A stretch of 64,000 nt of DNA, from positions 124,001 through 188,000 of the forward strand of contig JBFWNY010000002.1 in assembly GCA_050250815.1 (NCBI GenBank), read 5' to 3'. Position numbers and translations under genes: made by a program. Below the pieces are notes generated by a model. It did no database searches. It was not told the origin of the DNA and saw nothing but the letters and a program-made list of their open reading frames with translations. This stretch comes from JAEUMD01 sp050250815 (GTDB taxonomy: Bacteria; Pseudomonadota; Alphaproteobacteria; Rhizobiales; Hyphomicrobiaceae). This document shows positions 9,322 to 18,258 of this stretch, piece by piece (the first letter of the stretch is position 1; every line of letters starts with the position of its first letter).

Positions 9322-9399
9322 GCGTGGTCCAAGCTCCCATTGCGGTGCGTCGCGCGGGCGGCAGATGATACGGCTTTGCGGCGACGAGACAATGTCCGC

Positions 9400-10449
9400 T
9401 CAGGTGCTGGCTCCCGGTTGTTTGCCCGTACGGTTTCCAGCAGTTGGCTTCTTCGCAATGCGCTTGGCCGGTGGAGGGGTGCCGATGGCAGCGTTCCTGA
9501 CCGCTTCGCCGTTCATCGTGTCGTCGCTGGGAGCGTTCGCCTGGGCGGTAGCCGTATGGTCCCAATAGCCGGCGCGGCCGTAGAGTTCTGCCAGGAATTC
9601 GATGAACACAGTGACCTTGCTGGGCATGAACTCGCGGCAAGGATAGACGGCGAAGATGGCAACCGCCGACACGCCACGATATTGCGGCATGACGACCTCG
9701 AGAGCGCCGGATCTGAGTTCCTGCCCGACGTCCCAGGTTGAGCGAAGGGCGATCCCCATCCCGTCAAGCAGCCCCTGGCGCACGAGATCGGCCGAATTGG
9801 AGCGCAGGTTGCCCTTGACGCGGATCTGGCTCGTACCTTCAGGACCCTCCAGGCGCCACATGTCCTGAGCGCCGGCGAGCAGACAGTTGTGGCTGTCCAG
9901 TTCGGCGAGCGACTTCGGCCGTCCTGCGGTGTCGAGATAGGTTGGGGTGGCGCACATCACCCGGTGATCGGGAGCCAGCTTGCGTGCCACGAGGGATGAA
10001 TCGCGCAACTCTCCGATGCGGATTGCGACGTCGAAGCCGTCCCTGATGATGTCGACGATGTTGTCGGTGAGATGAAGCTCCAGCTCGACGTCGGGATAGC
10101 GCGACAGGAAGTCGGGCAGATAGGGCGCGATGTGCAGACGGCTGAATGCCGTCGGCGCCGTAACCTTGAGGACGCCCCGCGGCCGTGTGTTGCGGCGGTT
10201 GACGAAGTCCTCGGCTTCTTCGATCAGGCTGAGGATGTCCACCACACGTTTGAAGTAGCCCTCGCCGGTTTCCGTCAACGTAAGGTGGCGAGTGGTGCGC
10301 TGGAACAGGCGGGCGCCCAGGCGCTCCTCCAAGAGACTGATGCGTTTGGAAACGACGGCCGGAGAGAGGCCCATTTCGCGGCCCGCAGCCGACATGTTGG
10401 CGGTGCGTGCCACCCGGGAGAAGATTTCCAGATCGCTGATGGCCGTCAT
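9400..10449 (-). CDS. LysR-family transcriptional regulator
   Basis: 349 residues. The N-terminal winged helix (FSRVARTANMSAAGREMGLS...VSKRISLLEERLG) spans about residues 1-60, and the substrate-binding domain follows (VLKVTAPTAFSRLHIAPYLP, then DVAIRIGEL). About 55 residues beyond the usual length form a Pro/Lys/Ala-rich tail. It is transcribed divergently from glcD across a 326-bp gap, the usual arrangement for a LysR activator of the adjacent operon, so it is the best candidate regulator of glcDEF. The effector is unknown. Confidence 0.9.
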   Translation of the reverse strand: MTAISDLEIFSRVARTANMSAAGREMGLSPAVVSKRISLLEERLGARLFQRTTRHLTLTETGEGYFKRVVDILSLIEEAEDFVNRRNTRPRGVLKVTAPTAFSRLHIAPYLPDFLSRYPDVELELHLTDNIVDIIRDGFDVAIRIGELRDSSLVARKLAPDHRVMCATPTYLDTAGRPKSLAELDSHNCLLAGAQDMWRLEGPEGTSQIRVKGNLRSNSADLVRQGLLDGMGIALRSTWDVGQELRSGALEVVMPQYRGVSAVAIFAVYPCREFMPSKVTVFIEFLAELYGRAGYWDHTATAQANAPSDDTMNGEAVRNAAIGTPPPAKRIAKKPTAGNRTGKQPGAST

Positions 10450-10775
10450 CGCACCCTACCTCTCCGGCTTGCCTGGTCGCCAGGCCGTTTCGAGCCCCAC
10501 CATTGATCGTTCTAGCGATGATGGTGTGTCAGTGAAACCGCTAAAAAGAATATGAGTTGTTCGGAAAAATATATAAATGGAAGCTATAGCTAATTCACGG
10601 CCTGCAACACTCTGGTGCTCACCGTACGTGGCGATGTTCGCGCCCGCCGCCTTCCCCAGGCGGCAGTGCGCGGTCGGCACGTGCTTACTTGTCCCGATTG
10701 GTTTAGGTGGTGACGGGAGGCCAAAGTGCGCGTCACTATCGCGACGAGTTCTCCAACGCGGTGCGGAGCAGAGCC
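10450..10775. promoter_or_regulatory. Divergent intergenic region between LysR regulator and glcDEF
   Basis: 326 bases with no credible gene. A stretch at about 10535-10600 is clearly AT-richer than its surroundings (aaaaagaatatgagttg...aaaaatatataaatgg) and is the likely site of both promoters and the LysR operator. No exact T-N11-A operator can be asserted. Confidence 0.4.
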
Positions 10776-12233
10776 ATGACCCACATCAACCTGCCGGCTC
10801 CGGACGCCGCGATCCTCGCGCGTCGCGACGCCATCGTTGCCGAGCTGATTGCGCTCGCCGGAGCGGATGCCGTGATCGCCGACGAGGACGGCCGCCGCAC
10901 GTTCGAAACCGATGCGCTCACAGCCTACCGCCGCATGCCGCTTGCCGTCGTGCTGCCGCGCTCGACCGACGAGGTCGCCGCGGTCATGCGCTACTGCCAC
11001 GACAACGGCATCAAGGTGGTGCCGCGCGGCGCCGGTACCTCCTTGTGCGGTGGGGCGCTGCCGGCGGAGGACGCCATCGTTCTCGGCGTCTCGAAAATGA
11101 ATCGCGTGCTGGAGATCGATTACCCCAGCCGCTATGCGCGCGTCGAAACAGGCATCACCAACCTGGCCATTTCCGCGGCGGTTTCCGAGAGCGGGTTCTT
11201 CTACGCGCCCGATCCGTCGAGCCAGCTCGCCTGCACTCTGGCCGGCAACATCGCCATGAACTCCGGCGGCGCGCACTGTCTCAAATACGGTGTCACGACC
11301 AACAATATTCTCGGCGTGCGCATGGTGTTGACGACCGGCGAAATCGTCGACATCGGTGGCGCGCACTGCGATAGCGACGGGCTCGATCTCCTGGCACTCG
11401 TCGTTGGTTCGGAGGGCCAATTCGGCATCGTCACTGAAGCTTACGTGCGGATCATGAAGGCCGCCGAGGGTGCGCGTCCGATGCTGCTGGGCTTCGCCAC
11501 CAGCGAGGACGCGGGGCGCTGTGTTTCGGCAATCATCGCCTCGGGCATCATCCCGGTCGCCATCGAATTCATGGACAAGCCTGCAATCGAGGTGTGCGAG
11601 AGCTTCGCCAAGGCCGGCTATCCGCTCGATGTCGAAGCCTTGCTGATCGTCGAGGTGGAGGGTTCGGAGGCAGAGATCTCCGATCTGCTGGGCGCGATCG
11701 GTGCGATCGCCGCTCCGCATCGGCCCAAGAAGGTTCTTGTCAGCGACGGACCGGTGCAGAGCGCCAAGATCTGGAAGGGGCGCAAATCGGCATTCGGCGC
11801 GATAGGCCGCATCTCGGACTACTACTGTATGGATGGCACCATACCGCTCGGCCGGCTGCCGGACGTGCTCAATGAGATCTCCGCGATCTGTGCCCGCCAT
11901 GGGCTCAAAGTCGCCAACATCTTCCACGCTGGCGATGGCAACCTGCATCCGCTCATCCTCTATGAAGCCAACGATCCGGACCAGTCGGAGCGCGCGGAGC
12001 TCGCGGGAGCTGAAATCCTCGAACTTTGCGTGGCAGTCGGCGGCTGCCTGACGGGCGAGCACGGCGTCGGCATCGAGAAGCGCGATCTCATGCGCCGCCA
12101 GTTCACCGATACGGACCTGCTCGTGCAGATGCGCCTCAAATCGGTGTTCGATCCACAGTGGCTGCTCAATCCGGCCAAGGTGTTTCCGCTCGACATCGGG
12201 TATGACGACGGCGCGACGCGGCGCGTCGCCTGA
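10776..12233 (+). CDS. glcD: Glycolate oxidase FAD subunit
   Basis: 485 residues. It is the FAD-linked catalytic subunit that oxidises glycolate (or a related 2-hydroxy acid such as D-lactate). The FAD-binding PCMH domain shows VVPRGAGTSLCGGALP and CTLAGNIAMNSGG; the C-terminal domain shows FHAGDGNLHPL and TGEHGVGIEKR, typical of GlcD. The start at 10776 has GGAG at 10764-10767; an in-frame start at 10707 would add 23 unconserved residues. It is first in a glcD-glcE-glcF operon with gaps of 38 and 26 bp. Confidence 0.93.
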   Translation: MTHINLPAPDAAILARRDAIVAELIALAGADAVIADEDGRRTFETDALTAYRRMPLAVVLPRSTDEVAAVMRYCHDNGIKVVPRGAGTSLCGGALPAEDAIVLGVSKMNRVLEIDYPSRYARVETGITNLAISAAVSESGFFYAPDPSSQLACTLAGNIAMNSGGAHCLKYGVTTNNILGVRMVLTTGEIVDIGGAHCDSDGLDLLALVVGSEGQFGIVTEAYVRIMKAAEGARPMLLGFATSEDAGRCVSAIIASGIIPVAIEFMDKPAIEVCESFAKAGYPLDVEALLIVEVEGSEAEISDLLGAIGAIAAPHRPKKVLVSDGPVQSAKIWKGRKSAFGAIGRISDYYCMDGTIPLGRLPDVLNEISAICARHGLKVANIFHAGDGNLHPLILYEANDPDQSERAELAGAEILELCVAVGGCLTGEHGVGIEKRDLMRRQFTDTDLLVQMRLKSVFDPQWLLNPAKVFPLDIGYDDGATRRVA

Positions 12234-12271
12234 CCGGAGCTTATAGGCCGAGCGGCGCAGAAGGACTGGCA

Positions 12272-13492
12272 ATGAAGGAAGCGTTGAGACCGGCGACCGA
12301 CTGGGAACTCGCCAGCATGATCGTCGGCTTCGCCAGCCGCAACCAGCCCTTCGAGGTGCGTGGTTTCGGAACGAAGTCGCGCGTGGGAAGGCCGATGCAG
12401 ACGGCGGCCACCATCACCACCCAGTCGTTGCGTGGCATCACGCTCTACGAGCCGACGGAGCTTGTCATGAGCGCGCAGGCCGGCACGCCGCTGGCCCAGA
12501 TCGAGGCGGAGTTGGCAGCCAACGGCCAGATGCTGGCGTTCGAACCCATCGACCTGGGCCCCGCAACCGGCGGCCAGCTCGGCATGCAAAGCATCGGCGG
12601 GGTTTTCGCGGCCAATCTGTCGGGCTCCCGGCGCATCGTTGCCGGCGCGGCACGCGATCACCTGATCGGTGCCAAGGGCGTCAATGGGCGGTCGGAGATT
12701 TTCAAGTCGGGCGGACGGGTGATGAAGAACGTCACCGGCTACGACGTCGCGCGCGGGCTGTGCGGGAGCTGGGGTACGCTCGCGGTTCTCACCGAGGTGA
12801 CGTTCAAGGTTCTGCCCTGGCCGGAAGCGGCGGCGACGCTCGCCTACGTCGGGCTGCCTGACGACATCGCGGTGGAGTTGCTGGCTGCGGCGATGGGAAC
12901 GCCATTCGAGGTTTCAGGAAGCGCGCATCTGAGCGAAGCGCTCGTTCGCAGGTTGCCAATGCCTCGATTGAGCGGCCTCAACGGTTCGCTGACATTGCTG
13001 CGGGTGGAAAACTTCGCCAAATCGGTCGCCTATCGCAAGACGGCTCTGCGCGAAGCGCTCAAGGCCTACGGCGCGGCAGTAGAACTCGACTACGGCGAGA
13101 CGCTGGAGCTGTGGGGCCTACTGCGGCAGCTTCGCATGCTGTCTGACACCACGAGCTGCCTGTGGCGCATTTCGACCGCTCCGCTCAACGGCCCCAAGGT
13201 GGTCTCCGCCATCGAGCGGCACATGCAGGTCGCGGCCTTCTATGACTGGTCGGGTGGACTTGTCTGGCTCGAGGTGCCGGCGAGTGCCGACGCGGGCGCT
13301 TCCGACATCCGCCGCGCTGTTGCCGTGCACGGCGGCCATGCGACGCTCATTCGCGCGGAGCCGCAGGTGCGCGCCTCCGTCGAGGTCTTTCAGCCGCAGA
13401 CACCGGTGCTGGAGCGGCTCACCCGTGGCATCAAGTCGGCCTTCGATCCGCAGGGACTCATCAACCCCGGCCGAATGTACGCGGGCATCTGA
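12272..13492 (+). CDS. glcE: Glycolate oxidase subunit GlcE
   Basis: 406 residues. A second FAD-binding-type subunit: N-terminal VRGFGTKSRVGRPM, then GATGGQLGMQSIGG-like and SGGRVMKNVTGYDVARG motifs, and the C-terminal FDPQGLINPGRMY. It forms the membrane-associated glycolate oxidase with GlcD and GlcF. AGAAGGA lies 6 nt before the ATG. It is cotranscribed with its neighbours. Confidence 0.92.
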   Translation: MKEALRPATDWELASMIVGFASRNQPFEVRGFGTKSRVGRPMQTAATITTQSLRGITLYEPTELVMSAQAGTPLAQIEAELAANGQMLAFEPIDLGPATGGQLGMQSIGGVFAANLSGSRRIVAGAARDHLIGAKGVNGRSEIFKSGGRVMKNVTGYDVARGLCGSWGTLAVLTEVTFKVLPWPEAAATLAYVGLPDDIAVELLAAAMGTPFEVSGSAHLSEALVRRLPMPRLSGLNGSLTLLRVENFAKSVAYRKTALREALKAYGAAVELDYGETLELWGLLRQLRMLSDTTSCLWRISTAPLNGPKVVSAIERHMQVAAFYDWSGGLVWLEVPASADAGASDIRRAVAVHGGHATLIRAEPQVRASVEVFQPQTPVLERLTRGIKSAFDPQGLINPGRMYAGI

Positions 13493-13518
13493 GCGAGAGA
13501 GCGAGCAGCGAGCGCGCA

Positions 13519-14883
13519 ATGCAGACGAACTTTTCCGCCGAGCAATTGCAGGATCCGCGCATACGTGAGGCGGATCGCATCCTGCGCCGGTGCGTCCACT
13601 GCGGCCTGTGCACGGCGGTGTGCTCGACCTACGTCATCGTCGGCGACGAGCGCGACAGCCCCCGCGGCCGCATCTACCTGATGAAGGACATGTTCGAGCG
13701 CGGTCGTGATGCCAGCCCGGAGGTCCAGCACCACATAGATCGCTGTCTGTCCTGCTTGTCGTGCATGACGACGTGTCCGGGCGGCGTTGACTACATGCAT
13801 CTGGTCGATCTCGCCCGCGCCCACATCACCGAGACGGGGCGGCGCGGCCTGAAGGACAGGATGATGCGCCGTCTGCTCGCATTCGTCGTGCCCTACCCGG
13901 AGCGCTTCCGCAGGGCCTTGGCGCTGGCGCCGATGGGCCGCCCATTCGTTGGGATGATGCGCCGCTTGGGACTGAAGGAGATGGCGGCGATGCTGGCGCT
14001 TGCGCCGGAAAGGCTGCCGCCGCCTTCGCGCTTTCGGGGACCTGGCACCGCCGTTCCCGAGGGCGAGCGCCGCGCGCGCGTGCTCATGCTCGCCGGTTGC
14101 GCCCAGCAGGTCCTGCGCCCCGAAATCAACGACGCAACGATACGTCTGCTCGCGCGGCGTGGCGTCGATGTCGTTGTTGCCAACGGAGCGGGCTGCTGCG
14201 GCGCGCTCGTGCATCACATGGGGCGTGAGGAGGATGCGCTGGGTCAGGCACGGCGGAATGTCGATGCCTGGGTGCACGAAATGGACAAGGCTCCCGTCGA
14301 TGCCATCGTTATCAATGCCTCGGGCTGCGGTACGACGGTCAAGGACTACGGCTACATGCTGCGCAACGACCCGGCCTATGCGGCGAAGGCCGCGCGGGTT
14401 TCGGAGCTGACCAAGGACGTGACAGAGTTTCTCGCTGGCTACGAGGTTGGGCCGCCGGTGCGCTGGTCGAGCCTGCGCGTTGCCTATCACTCGGCCTGCT
14501 CGCTGCAACACGGCCAGCGCGTCACGGATGAACCAAAGGCGCTGCTGACCGCGGCCGGCTATACGGTGCTGACTGTGCCCGAGGGGCACATCTGCTGCGG
14601 CTCGGCAGGCACCTACAACATCATGCAGCCCGAGCTTGCGCGTGAGCTCCGCGACCGCAAGGTGCGCAACATCCGCAGTCAGCGCCCTGATCTGGTCGCC
14701 GCTGGCAACATCGGCTGCATTACGCAGCTCGAGCAGGGCATGGACATACCTGTGGCGCATACCGTTGAGCTGCTCGACTGGGCCTACGGCGGGCCCGTGC
14801 CGCGTGGGCTCGAGCACCTGGAAGTCTTCGTCTCGGACGTGCCCAAGCCCAAGCGCGACTACAAAACGTTCATCACATCCTGA
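13519..14883 (+). CDS. glcF: Glycolate oxidase iron-sulphur subunit
   Basis: 454 residues. Two 4Fe-4S motifs occur near the N-terminus (CVHCGLCTAVCSTY and CLSCLSCMTTCPGG), followed by two CCG domains (GAGCCGALVHHMG and HICCGSAGTYNI). GlcF passes electrons from GlcD/E to the quinone pool. Order, spacing and strand complete the glcDEF operon. The Shine-Dalgarno is weak. No clear terminator follows. Confidence 0.93.
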   Translation: MQTNFSAEQLQDPRIREADRILRRCVHCGLCTAVCSTYVIVGDERDSPRGRIYLMKDMFERGRDASPEVQHHIDRCLSCLSCMTTCPGGVDYMHLVDLARAHITETGRRGLKDRMMRRLLAFVVPYPERFRRALALAPMGRPFVGMMRRLGLKEMAAMLALAPERLPPPSRFRGPGTAVPEGERRARVLMLAGCAQQVLRPEINDATIRLLARRGVDVVVANGAGCCGALVHHMGREEDALGQARRNVDAWVHEMDKAPVDAIVINASGCGTTVKDYGYMLRNDPAYAAKAARVSELTKDVTEFLAGYEVGPPVRWSSLRVAYHSACSLQHGQRVTDEPKALLTAAGYTVLTVPEGHICCGSAGTYNIMQPELARELRDRKVRNIRSQRPDLVAAGNIGCITQLEQGMDIPVAHTVELLDWAYGGPVPRGLEHLEVFVSDVPKPKRDYKTFITS

Positions 14884-14997
14884 AAACGCGGCAGGCGTGC
14901 CCGCATTTCGGCCACGCGTCAATTCGACCCTGAGATTCGCGTTCGCGTGGCGCTGAGTCGTGTTGAATCGCATGGCACCCCTGCCGTACCAAGGCGC

Positions 14998-16197
14998 ATG
15001 CTCATCGAGCTTCCCCAGATTGCGCTCGTCCTCGTGCATGGCGCCCACCGCGACGCGGCGACCGCGGTGGCGCGGCACCTCTTCGACGGAAGTGAAATCC
15101 TCGACATGACGGCCGTGGAGCGCGACCAGCTGCTGCGCCTCACGGCCGATCGCAGCCGGCACGGCTGGATGACGGTCATCGTGGAAGGCGGATCACCGGC
15201 CGGAGCGCACAAGTTGCGCGTGGCGCTGGCCTCCGAAGCCCGCGAAAACTACGTGCGCCGCTTCGCGCTCATCCTGCCGGATGCCTATGCGGGAGAACCC
15301 AACATCGCGGCAAGGCTACGTGCGGACGGCTATCGCGAGGTGATGGAACTCGCCAGCAGCGATATCGATGCGTTACGCCTTGAGCGGCAGCGCATGCCCA
15401 CCGACCTGAGGCACGAATCCGGTCCATTCGACATCATCGGTGATGTGCACGGCTGCGCGAGCGAACTCGAAACGCTGCTCGCACGACTTGGCTACAGCGT
15501 CGCATTCAAGGGCAAGAAGCCAAAGCGCACCGTCCGAGTATCCTGCCCGCCCGGGCGCCGCATCATCTTCGTGGGCGATCTGGTTGATCGCGGTCCGCGG
15601 GCTGCCGATACCCTGCGCATCGTGCTGTCGATGGTCGAGGACGGCTCGGCGCTGCTGGTGCCGGGCAACCATGACGTCAAGTTCCTGCGTTGGCTCAAGG
15701 GCGAGAAGGTTGCGATTACCCATGGTCTCGACGTTACTGTGCGCGATCTGAAAGGCGAGAGCGATCAGTTCCTGACGAGCGTCCGCGAGATGCTGCAGCG
15801 GTTGTGGAGTCACGTGTGGGTGGACGGAGGCGAACTCGCCGTCGCGCATGCCGGTCTCTTGCAGGGCATGATCGGCCGGGCGACGCCGCGCGTGCGCCGG
15901 TTCTGCCTTTACGGCGATACGTCGGGCGAGAAGGACGAGCACGGCCTGCCGCAGCGCTACCATTGGGCGCTTGAGTATGCCGGTGAGACGGCGGTCATCT
16001 ACGGCCACACGCCGGTGGCGCAAGCGCAATGGGTCAACAACACGCTATGCGTCGATACGGGTTGCTGCTTCGGCGGCAGTCTCACGGCTCTGCGCTGGCC
16101 GGAGCGCGAGATCGTGGCGGTTGCGGCCGAGCGCGCGTATGCCCGATCGATTCGGCCATTCGGTCACCCGCCGCCGCGTCCCATCCAGGTCCCGTGA
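14998..16197 (+). CDS. Pnkp-like metallophosphoesterase with degenerate N-terminal domain
   Basis: 399 residues. The C-terminal two-thirds is a calcineurin-type phosphoesterase with complete metal motifs: GDVHG (148-152), GDLVDRG (193-199), GNHD (223-226) and later GHTP. It resembles the phosphatase half of bacterial polynucleotide kinase-phosphatases. The N-terminal about 135 residues occupy the place of the kinase domain, but the expected P-loop (GxxGxGKST) reads GAHRDAATA, so ATP binding is probably lost. The start at 14998 is preferred (AAGG upstream); a GTG at 14947 is in frame. RNA repair or nucleotide dephosphorylation is possible but not shown. Confidence 0.75.
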   Translation: MLIELPQIALVLVHGAHRDAATAVARHLFDGSEILDMTAVERDQLLRLTADRSRHGWMTVIVEGGSPAGAHKLRVALASEARENYVRRFALILPDAYAGEPNIAARLRADGYREVMELASSDIDALRLERQRMPTDLRHESGPFDIIGDVHGCASELETLLARLGYSVAFKGKKPKRTVRVSCPPGRRIIFVGDLVDRGPRAADTLRIVLSMVEDGSALLVPGNHDVKFLRWLKGEKVAITHGLDVTVRDLKGESDQFLTSVREMLQRLWSHVWVDGGELAVAHAGLLQGMIGRATPRVRRFCLYGDTSGEKDEHGLPQRYHWALEYAGETAVIYGHTPVAQAQWVNNTLCVDTGCCFGGSLTALRWPEREIVAVAAERAYARSIRPFGHPPPRPIQVP

Positions 16198-16238
16198 GCG
16201 GCCTCGCTTGAGCTGCCGGCACGGCGGCAACGTCTCGG

Positions 16239-16673
16239 CTATCCAACCGACTCGCTGCCGCAGCACTTCCGTCCATCGACCAGGCTGCGCATCAACTTGG
16301 TCAGCTCGCGCCAATCGACGGGCTTCGTCATATAGCCGTTGGCGCCGATGCGATGGGCTTCCTTGATCGCTTCGTGGTCGCTGCGCACCGTCAGAACAAT
16401 GATGGGAAGTGTGGCAATACGTGGCGTCGAGCGGATCAAGGAGATCAAGCGGAAACCGCTGATCCGCGGCATCGACAGGTCGACCAGTGCGAGCTGATAG
16501 GCACCGTCCGTGAGGGCCTCTATCGCCATTGCGCCATCCCCTACGACGGTCGGCGTATATCCGCCCTGGCGCAGAAAGGCTGAAGCGATCTGGGTGAAGA
16601 TGGGATCGTCATCGGCAACCAGAACCCTAACAGCAGAGGGCTTTCCGGCGCTGTCTGGCTTCAGGATGTTCAT
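16239..16673 (-). CDS. Single-domain response regulator (CheY-like)
   Basis: 144 residues consisting of one receiver domain. Acidic residues D21-D23, phospho-acceptor D65 (LALVDLSMP), T95 and K117 (MTKPVD) are all present. No output domain follows, so it acts by protein contact. Its ATG overlaps the stop of the Tad-like gene by 4 bp, indicating co-translation with an envelope protein. The nearby hybrid kinase at 18.3-21 kb, with its HPt domain, is a candidate partner. Confidence 0.9.
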   Translation of the reverse strand: MNILKPDSAGKPSAVRVLVADDDPIFTQIASAFLRQGGYTPTVVGDGAMAIEALTDGAYQLALVDLSMPRISGFRLISLIRSTPRIATLPIIVLTVRSDHEAIKEAHRIGANGYMTKPVDWRELTKLMRSLVDGRKCCGSESVG

Positions 16674-17956
16674 TGGGTAAGTGCCACCGGTTGGCCCACG
16701 CCCTTGATGCCGTCTGGAACGGGCACTTCGGTCGCGGAGTAGTTGGTATTGAGCACGAGGTGCGGACCGCCATAGAGACGCATCTTGTCGGCGACGATCG
16801 CAGTGTAGGCGGACTTGTCAGCGATGGGGCTCGTGGCATCGATGCGCAACTCGCCTTTCGGCAAATAGATCGTGCCGATCAGGGTGCGGGCATCGTTGCT
16901 CAGGATCGAGTAGACGAGGTTCTCGTCCTGCGAGCGGCTGCCGAATATGAGAAGCCCAGCCATGGTGCCGTTTTGCGGTGCCTCGAGCGAGATGGTCGAT
17001 TGCGGCTCGAACGTGAATGTCGCGTCCGCGCCCGAGAAGAACAGGCCCACCGAAGTGCCGATGAGCGAGGCATTGTCTTTGACCACGAGCGGCTTGTCCT
17101 TGAAGACATAGATGCCGTCCCGCAGAGTTACCACCGCGCCAGCGCTGATCTCCAGGCCGCAGTATGTCCCTGGCATCAGCGAGGCGTCGTAGTCGATCAC
17201 CGTCGGCAGATCGGGATCACACGCGCCGACGAACGGCTCCGGGCGACCTGCCAGCGGGTCGTCGAACTCGGGACAATCGACGATCGGCTCTGGAGAGTAG
17301 TTTCCCGGTCCGCCGTCCTTGCCGCCGCGCGAGCAGATGAAGGTTGCCTGCAGGATGGCGCTGTTCTTCGACTTCAGTCCGATCGTGTGGCTGGAATTGG
17401 AATAGACGGCGCAGTTCTGGCCCGTCACATGCGCCTGCTTTTCCAGAGAGATCGTGCGGCCTTCAGTTGCATTGAGGCCCAGAACGCAGATGTTGGGCTT
17501 GCCGATCACCCGGGCGACGGACCGGGCAGACGTCTGGGTGATGTTCATGCCGAACATGTCACCGAAGTAGGACGAGAATTCCCTGGTGGCGGAGACCTCG
17601 ACTTCCAATGGGTCGTCCGACACATCGACTTCCACGATTGGCGTCGGCCCGGGTCGCACTCCGGACTGGGAGCCGACCATGCTGGTGACCATCTCGAGGG
17701 CGACGGCCTGCAAGCTTTCCCGCTTCGTGTCGAGGAAGCTGATCTGCTTGGCGGCGGCGAGCGCGGCCGCGTCGGCTGCCAGCTGCAGAGCATGGCGGTC
17801 GCGAAGCGCCATCGTGTAATCGAGCGTGTTGCCGGCCACCAGCAGGAGGAGCGGCAGGACGAGAGCAAATTTGATGAAGATCGTCGCGCGCCGGTCGGCC
17901 AGCAGCATGCGGGCAGGCCGCATCACCCCTCTGACTTGCTGGACCGCGAACCGCAT
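16670..17956 (-). CDS. TadG-like pilus assembly protein
   Basis: 428 residues. The N-terminus (LLADRRATIFIKFALVLPLLLL) is the TadE/TadG transmembrane anchor, followed by the family-typical ALQLAADAAALAAAKQ. The remainder is a large extracytoplasmic domain rich in beta segments with several cysteine pairs. Tad proteins support Flp pilus assembly or adhesion. No other tad genes occur nearby, so this is an orphan, coupled to a response regulator. The promoter probably lies in the 302-bp gap shared with the divergent histidine kinase. Confidence 0.8.
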   Translation of the reverse strand: MRFAVQQVRGVMRPARMLLADRRATIFIKFALVLPLLLLVAGNTLDYTMALRDRHALQLAADAAALAAAKQISFLDTKRESLQAVALEMVTSMVGSQSGVRPGPTPIVEVDVSDDPLEVEVSATREFSSYFGDMFGMNITQTSARSVARVIGKPNICVLGLNATEGRTISLEKQAHVTGQNCAVYSNSSHTIGLKSKNSAILQATFICSRGGKDGGPGNYSPEPIVDCPEFDDPLAGRPEPFVGACDPDLPTVIDYDASLMPGTYCGLEISAGAVVTLRDGIYVFKDKPLVVKDNASLIGTSVGLFFSGADATFTFEPQSTISLEAPQNGTMAGLLIFGSRSQDENLVYSILSNDARTLIGTIYLPKGELRIDATSPIADKSAYTAIVADKMRLYGGPHLVLNTNYSATEVPVPDGIKGVGQPVALTQ

Positions 17957-18258
17957 CGATCTGCTCCCTGCGGATCGCTATGCGCGATTCCACCCCTTCC
18001 AGAGTTCTCATACTTGGCATTTGAATTAAAGCTTGGGCGTCGAGCACGGCGACAGAAGCGTCAATCACCGTTCCGAAACGAGCCAAACGGCTATTTGAGT
18101 TTCGGCCAGGCGTCGGCTTTGACGGAATAGGACCGTCGCGATCAATTGCCCGCTGGACCGTTTGTAAATTTCCGCACCTGGAGAGAAATCGAAACCAAGG
18201 CGCAACCTTAATGGATTAGGACGTTGAGGTTCTCCTTTTCGCTGCCGGAAGACCTCAC
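17957..18258. other. Divergent intergenic region, no gene
   Basis: 302 bases between the divergent Tad-like gene and the hybrid kinase. No credible reading frame or hairpin was found. Promoters for both directions are expected here. Confidence 0.4.
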
